The notes under the pieces were generated by a model that was not told the DNA's origin, ran no database searches, and was given only the letters and a program-made list of their open reading frames with translations. A stretch of DNA of 64,000 bases, taken from contig CAJMQE010000001.1 in the NCBI GenBank assembly GCA_905215405.1, positions 41,996-105,995 on the forward strand, written 5' to 3'. A program made the translations under genes and the position numbers. The DNA comes from an uncultured bacterium (lineage in GTDB: Bacteria > Bacillota > Clostridia > Lachnospirales > Lachnospiraceae). Shown here piece after piece: positions 62,100 through 64,000 of the stretch. Each line of letters begins with the position of its first letter. Position 1 is the stretch's first letter.

Positions 62100-63065
62100 T
62101 CAATCTTTATACACAAGGGTATTATCATATTTGATATTAAATTGTCTTCCATCTTTATCCTCAAACTTAACATCTCCAACATACATTGTATCGTCAGGAA
62201 CATGAAAATAACCATTTTCATCTAATGAATAATCAACACCATCAATAACCACTTTACTACCATCTGGAAAATTATATTGTTCTTTATAATTAGTTTTATT
62301 AATTGAAATCAATCTAGATGCGTTATCTGCATAAGAATATACAATACCTTTATTATTTAGATAAAACGTCTGTGTCTTATAACCATCAATTCCGATTGTA
62401 AACTTACCTGGTTTTATTCCAAGTGTCTTTAATGTCTCTGCGACCTGTTCTTTTCCATATACAAAGTATGCTCCTATCGGAGATGGCGATTGTATCAAAC
62501 TCTGCATAATTCCAGCTGTATCTCCGCATGCAATACGATATTCACAGCTATACTCTGATCTATGTAAAACTTCATCGGTACACGGTGGTGATTCTAATCC
62601 TTCTGAGACTGCCAACACCCCTTTACTTCCATCTGTATTTTCTATTTCATAGTAAGTTGCTGCCTTAAGAATCAATGTATTATTTTCAGCTTTCACTTTG
62701 GGCAGATTGGTTTTATCAATTTCTGTTACATCATCTATAGAAATATTAACTGTATCATTCTCTATAGAAAACATTCCAGTTTCTTCTGTATAAACCTGCA
62801 CAGACTTAGCGAAATTAACAGCATCTCTTGCCTTGTTTCCTGTTAGTATACAACTAGCATTTTTTCTCGTATAATTATTGTATTTTAATTCATTATTGGG
62901 TTTACTTAAAATAACCTGATCATATATCGTATTTCTTTCTGAACATGTCATATTAACTGAACCCATTTTATTACACTTCACTCTACTTCCTAGACATTGC
63001 TCAATAAAACTTTCCTGTACCTGGTTTTTTCTCAATAAAAAATCTTGGCGGTTTATATCATTCAT
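62100..63065 (-). CDS. Unknown protein coupled to a secreted PPC-domain protein
   Basis: 321 residues without a signal peptide or membrane segment. The N-terminal half has scattered cysteines (about nine in the protein) and short beta strands; the C-terminal half looks beta-rich with repeated strand-turn patterns (KTQTFYLNNKGIVYSYAD, GSKVVIDGVDYSLDENGYFH, TMYVGDVKFEDKDG). I do not recognise a family. The ATG lies 3 bp past the TAG of the upstream gene, and its ribosome site GAGGAG is inside that gene's last codons, so translation is coupled. The stretch is more AT-rich than the rest of the window, which may mean recent transfer. Confidence 0.6.
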   Translation of the reverse strand: MNDINRQDFLLRKNQVQESFIEQCLGSRVKCNKMGSVNMTCSERNTIYDQVILSKPNNELKYNNYTRKNASCILTGNKARDAVNFAKSVQVYTEETGMFSIENDTVNISIDDVTEIDKTNLPKVKAENNTLILKAATYYEIENTDGSKGVLAVSEGLESPPCTDEVLHRSEYSCEYRIACGDTAGIMQSLIQSPSPIGAYFVYGKEQVAETLKTLGIKPGKFTIGIDGYKTQTFYLNNKGIVYSYADNASRLISINKTNYKEQYNFPDGSKVVIDGVDYSLDENGYFHVPDDTMYVGDVKFEDKDGRQFNIKYDNTLVYKD

Positions 63066-63068
63066 AAT

Positions 63069-63941
63069 CTACTCCTCATTCTCTGGAATATATGGATATA
63101 CATAATTAAGTTTCACTGAAGCTTTACTGCTTCTAGCACGATTAGAAAGGTTGTACTGGAAAAACCAACGTTGATTTAATTTATTTTGCTTTACAACTGC
63201 TACAGGATACTCTCCAGTGGATGAGAATGTGGTAGTCCAAAAACTTTGACTTGCGTTAGTAAACTTTCTACTATCAATTCCAGAATATGATCCATAGTTC
63301 ATTTCCACCCTATATACTAGCGCATCCTTTTTAACAGTATTATCATTTTCTAAATTCAACTCTTTAGTAGTAGAGGATGAAATATAACCAAAATCCTTTG
63401 AATAAGTACTAACTAAATAGATAGGTGAACCAACTGTAAAATTGTAACTTACATAATTACTAGATGGATTAAACACTTTAATATAATATGTACCGGTCTG
63501 CAAAATATCTAAATAATGTGTTCTCTTACTTGTATTTGAAAGATTTTTAAAGGAACATCCTTTCATTAATTCTTTATTCGTGTCATATATTTCTACATCC
63601 AGTGATCCAGAACTAACGCGAAAATCAAGAATATTGTAATCAGAAGAACTCATCAATACAACCTTATACCAATCCACATCTGTAGTTGAGTCCAAATGAC
63701 CATTGACCATATTTCTACCATCAAGCTTTCCACTGGCAACTGTTGAAGGTTTTTCATTATTACGATCAATTAAATTAGCATCCTCTATCGTATTATTTGG
63801 CTCTGTCTCTCTCTCTGTGGTTGATCCGGCCATTGCAATACTCGTCTGTGATAAAATAATCAGACCAAATAATGATACAGCCATCATTTTAATACATTTT
63901 AGAATTCCTTTTCTTTTCCTTACTTTCATACTTTTGTACAT
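63069..63941 (-). CDS. Secreted PPC (pre-peptidase C-terminal)-domain protein
   Basis: 290 residues. A long basic N-terminus and hydrophobic core (MMAVSLFGLIILSQTSIAMA) form a signal peptide. Residues about 45-170 form a PPC beta-sandwich domain: ETEPNNTIEDANLI, VNGHLDSTTDVDWYKVVL, SGSLDVEIYDTNKELM and LQTGTYYIKVFNPSSNYVSY, with the NN and D-x-D-W-Y positions typical of that calcium-linked fold. The remaining 110 residues are another beta-rich extracellular region with no known match. PPC domains usually ride on secreted peptidases, but no protease domain is here. AGGAAGG precedes the ATG; the stop is TAG. First gene of a pair with the unknown protein downstream. The last 59 bases of the window should hold its promoter. 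Confidence 0.75.
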   Translation of the reverse strand: MYKSMKVRKRKGILKCIKMMAVSLFGLIILSQTSIAMAGSTTERETEPNNTIEDANLIDRNNEKPSTVASGKLDGRNMVNGHLDSTTDVDWYKVVLMSSSDYNILDFRVSSGSLDVEIYDTNKELMKGCSFKNLSNTSKRTHYLDILQTGTYYIKVFNPSSNYVSYNFTVGSPIYLVSTYSKDFGYISSSTTKELNLENDNTVKKDALVYRVEMNYGSYSGIDSRKFTNASQSFWTTTFSSTGEYPVAVVKQNKLNQRWFFQYNLSNRARSSKASVKLNYVYPYIPENEE

Positions 63942-64000
63942 TACATTTCCTTCCTATTCTGTCAAGCCTAAATTTATTGATTTTACTGGCTTTGACGATT

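Noticed and set aside
1..64000. Prophage, insertion sequence, tRNA or rRNA genes
   Set aside because: No integrase, transposase, structural phage gene, cloverleaf or rRNA stretch was seen on either strand by reading; a tRNAscan/ISfinder search would be decisive.

Overview
The window looks like a chromosomal segment of a low-GC, anaerobic gut Firmicute, most likely a Lachnospiraceae (Clostridia). Supporting evidence is the AT-rich composition, strong AGGAGG-type ribosome sites, a groES-groEL operon with a CIRCE element, LCP, VanZ, RDD and DUF1848 proteins, and many small glycan-use operons. Nearly all genes lie on the minus strand. The plus-strand exceptions are a truncated TetR gene at the left edge, a DMT-transporter remnant, a second TetR gene and an ECF sigma/anti-sigma pair. 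I see no rRNA, tRNA, CRISPR array, phage gene or transposase.

Layout. 1-8 kb: TetR C-terminus, MATE exporter, P-type cation ATPase, VanZ-RDD membrane protein, pyridoxal kinase, polytopic membrane protein. 8-12 kb: cold-shock protein, then a metal-resistance locus (ArsR/CadC regulator with a clear promoter and operator, stand-alone HMA metallochaperone, Cd/Zn-type ATPase). 12-20 kb: a frameshifted membrane protein gene, GNAT, VanZ, polysaccharide deacetylase, an araD plus FGGY-kinase pentose operon with promoter and candidate operators, and an LCP protein. 20-23 kb: a reductase operon (aldo/keto reductase, flavodoxin lipoprotein, b-type cytochrome-like membrane protein) behind a MerR-type 19-bp-spacer promoter. 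23-30 kb: groESL, mutM, nitroreductase, MarR-DUF1848, and a membrane protein divergent from TetR.

30-41 kb: a GH43-like/GH42 glycosidase pair, a 3-dehydro-L-gulonate dehydrogenase homologue, CapA-like and M50-like proteins, a broken small anchored protein, and an ECF sigma factor with a frameshifted anti-sigma-like partner. 40.6-54.8 kb is the most coherent system. An AraC regulator with a striking Cys-rich tail precedes a GH4 enzyme, a GH65-like (alpha/alpha)6 enzyme, two lipoprotein sugar-binding proteins (one interrupted by an amber codon), two LplB/LplC-type permeases, an SGNH/CE12-like esterase, a GH95-like enzyme and an uncharacterised protein. This resembles an expanded lplABCD locus for uptake and breakdown of an acetylated pectic, rhamnogalacturonan-like oligosaccharide.

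55-64 kb: a lactonase-aconitase operon next to a LysR gene, an XRE regulator, small membrane proteins, a trigger-factor-like chaperone lacking the ribosome-binding domain, and a more AT-rich pair (secreted PPC-domain protein plus unknown protein) at the right edge.

Several genes are broken by single-base events: positions near 12290, 38030 and 39638, and the amber codon at 48776. Degenerate short tandem repeats sit just beyond several minus-strand genes.
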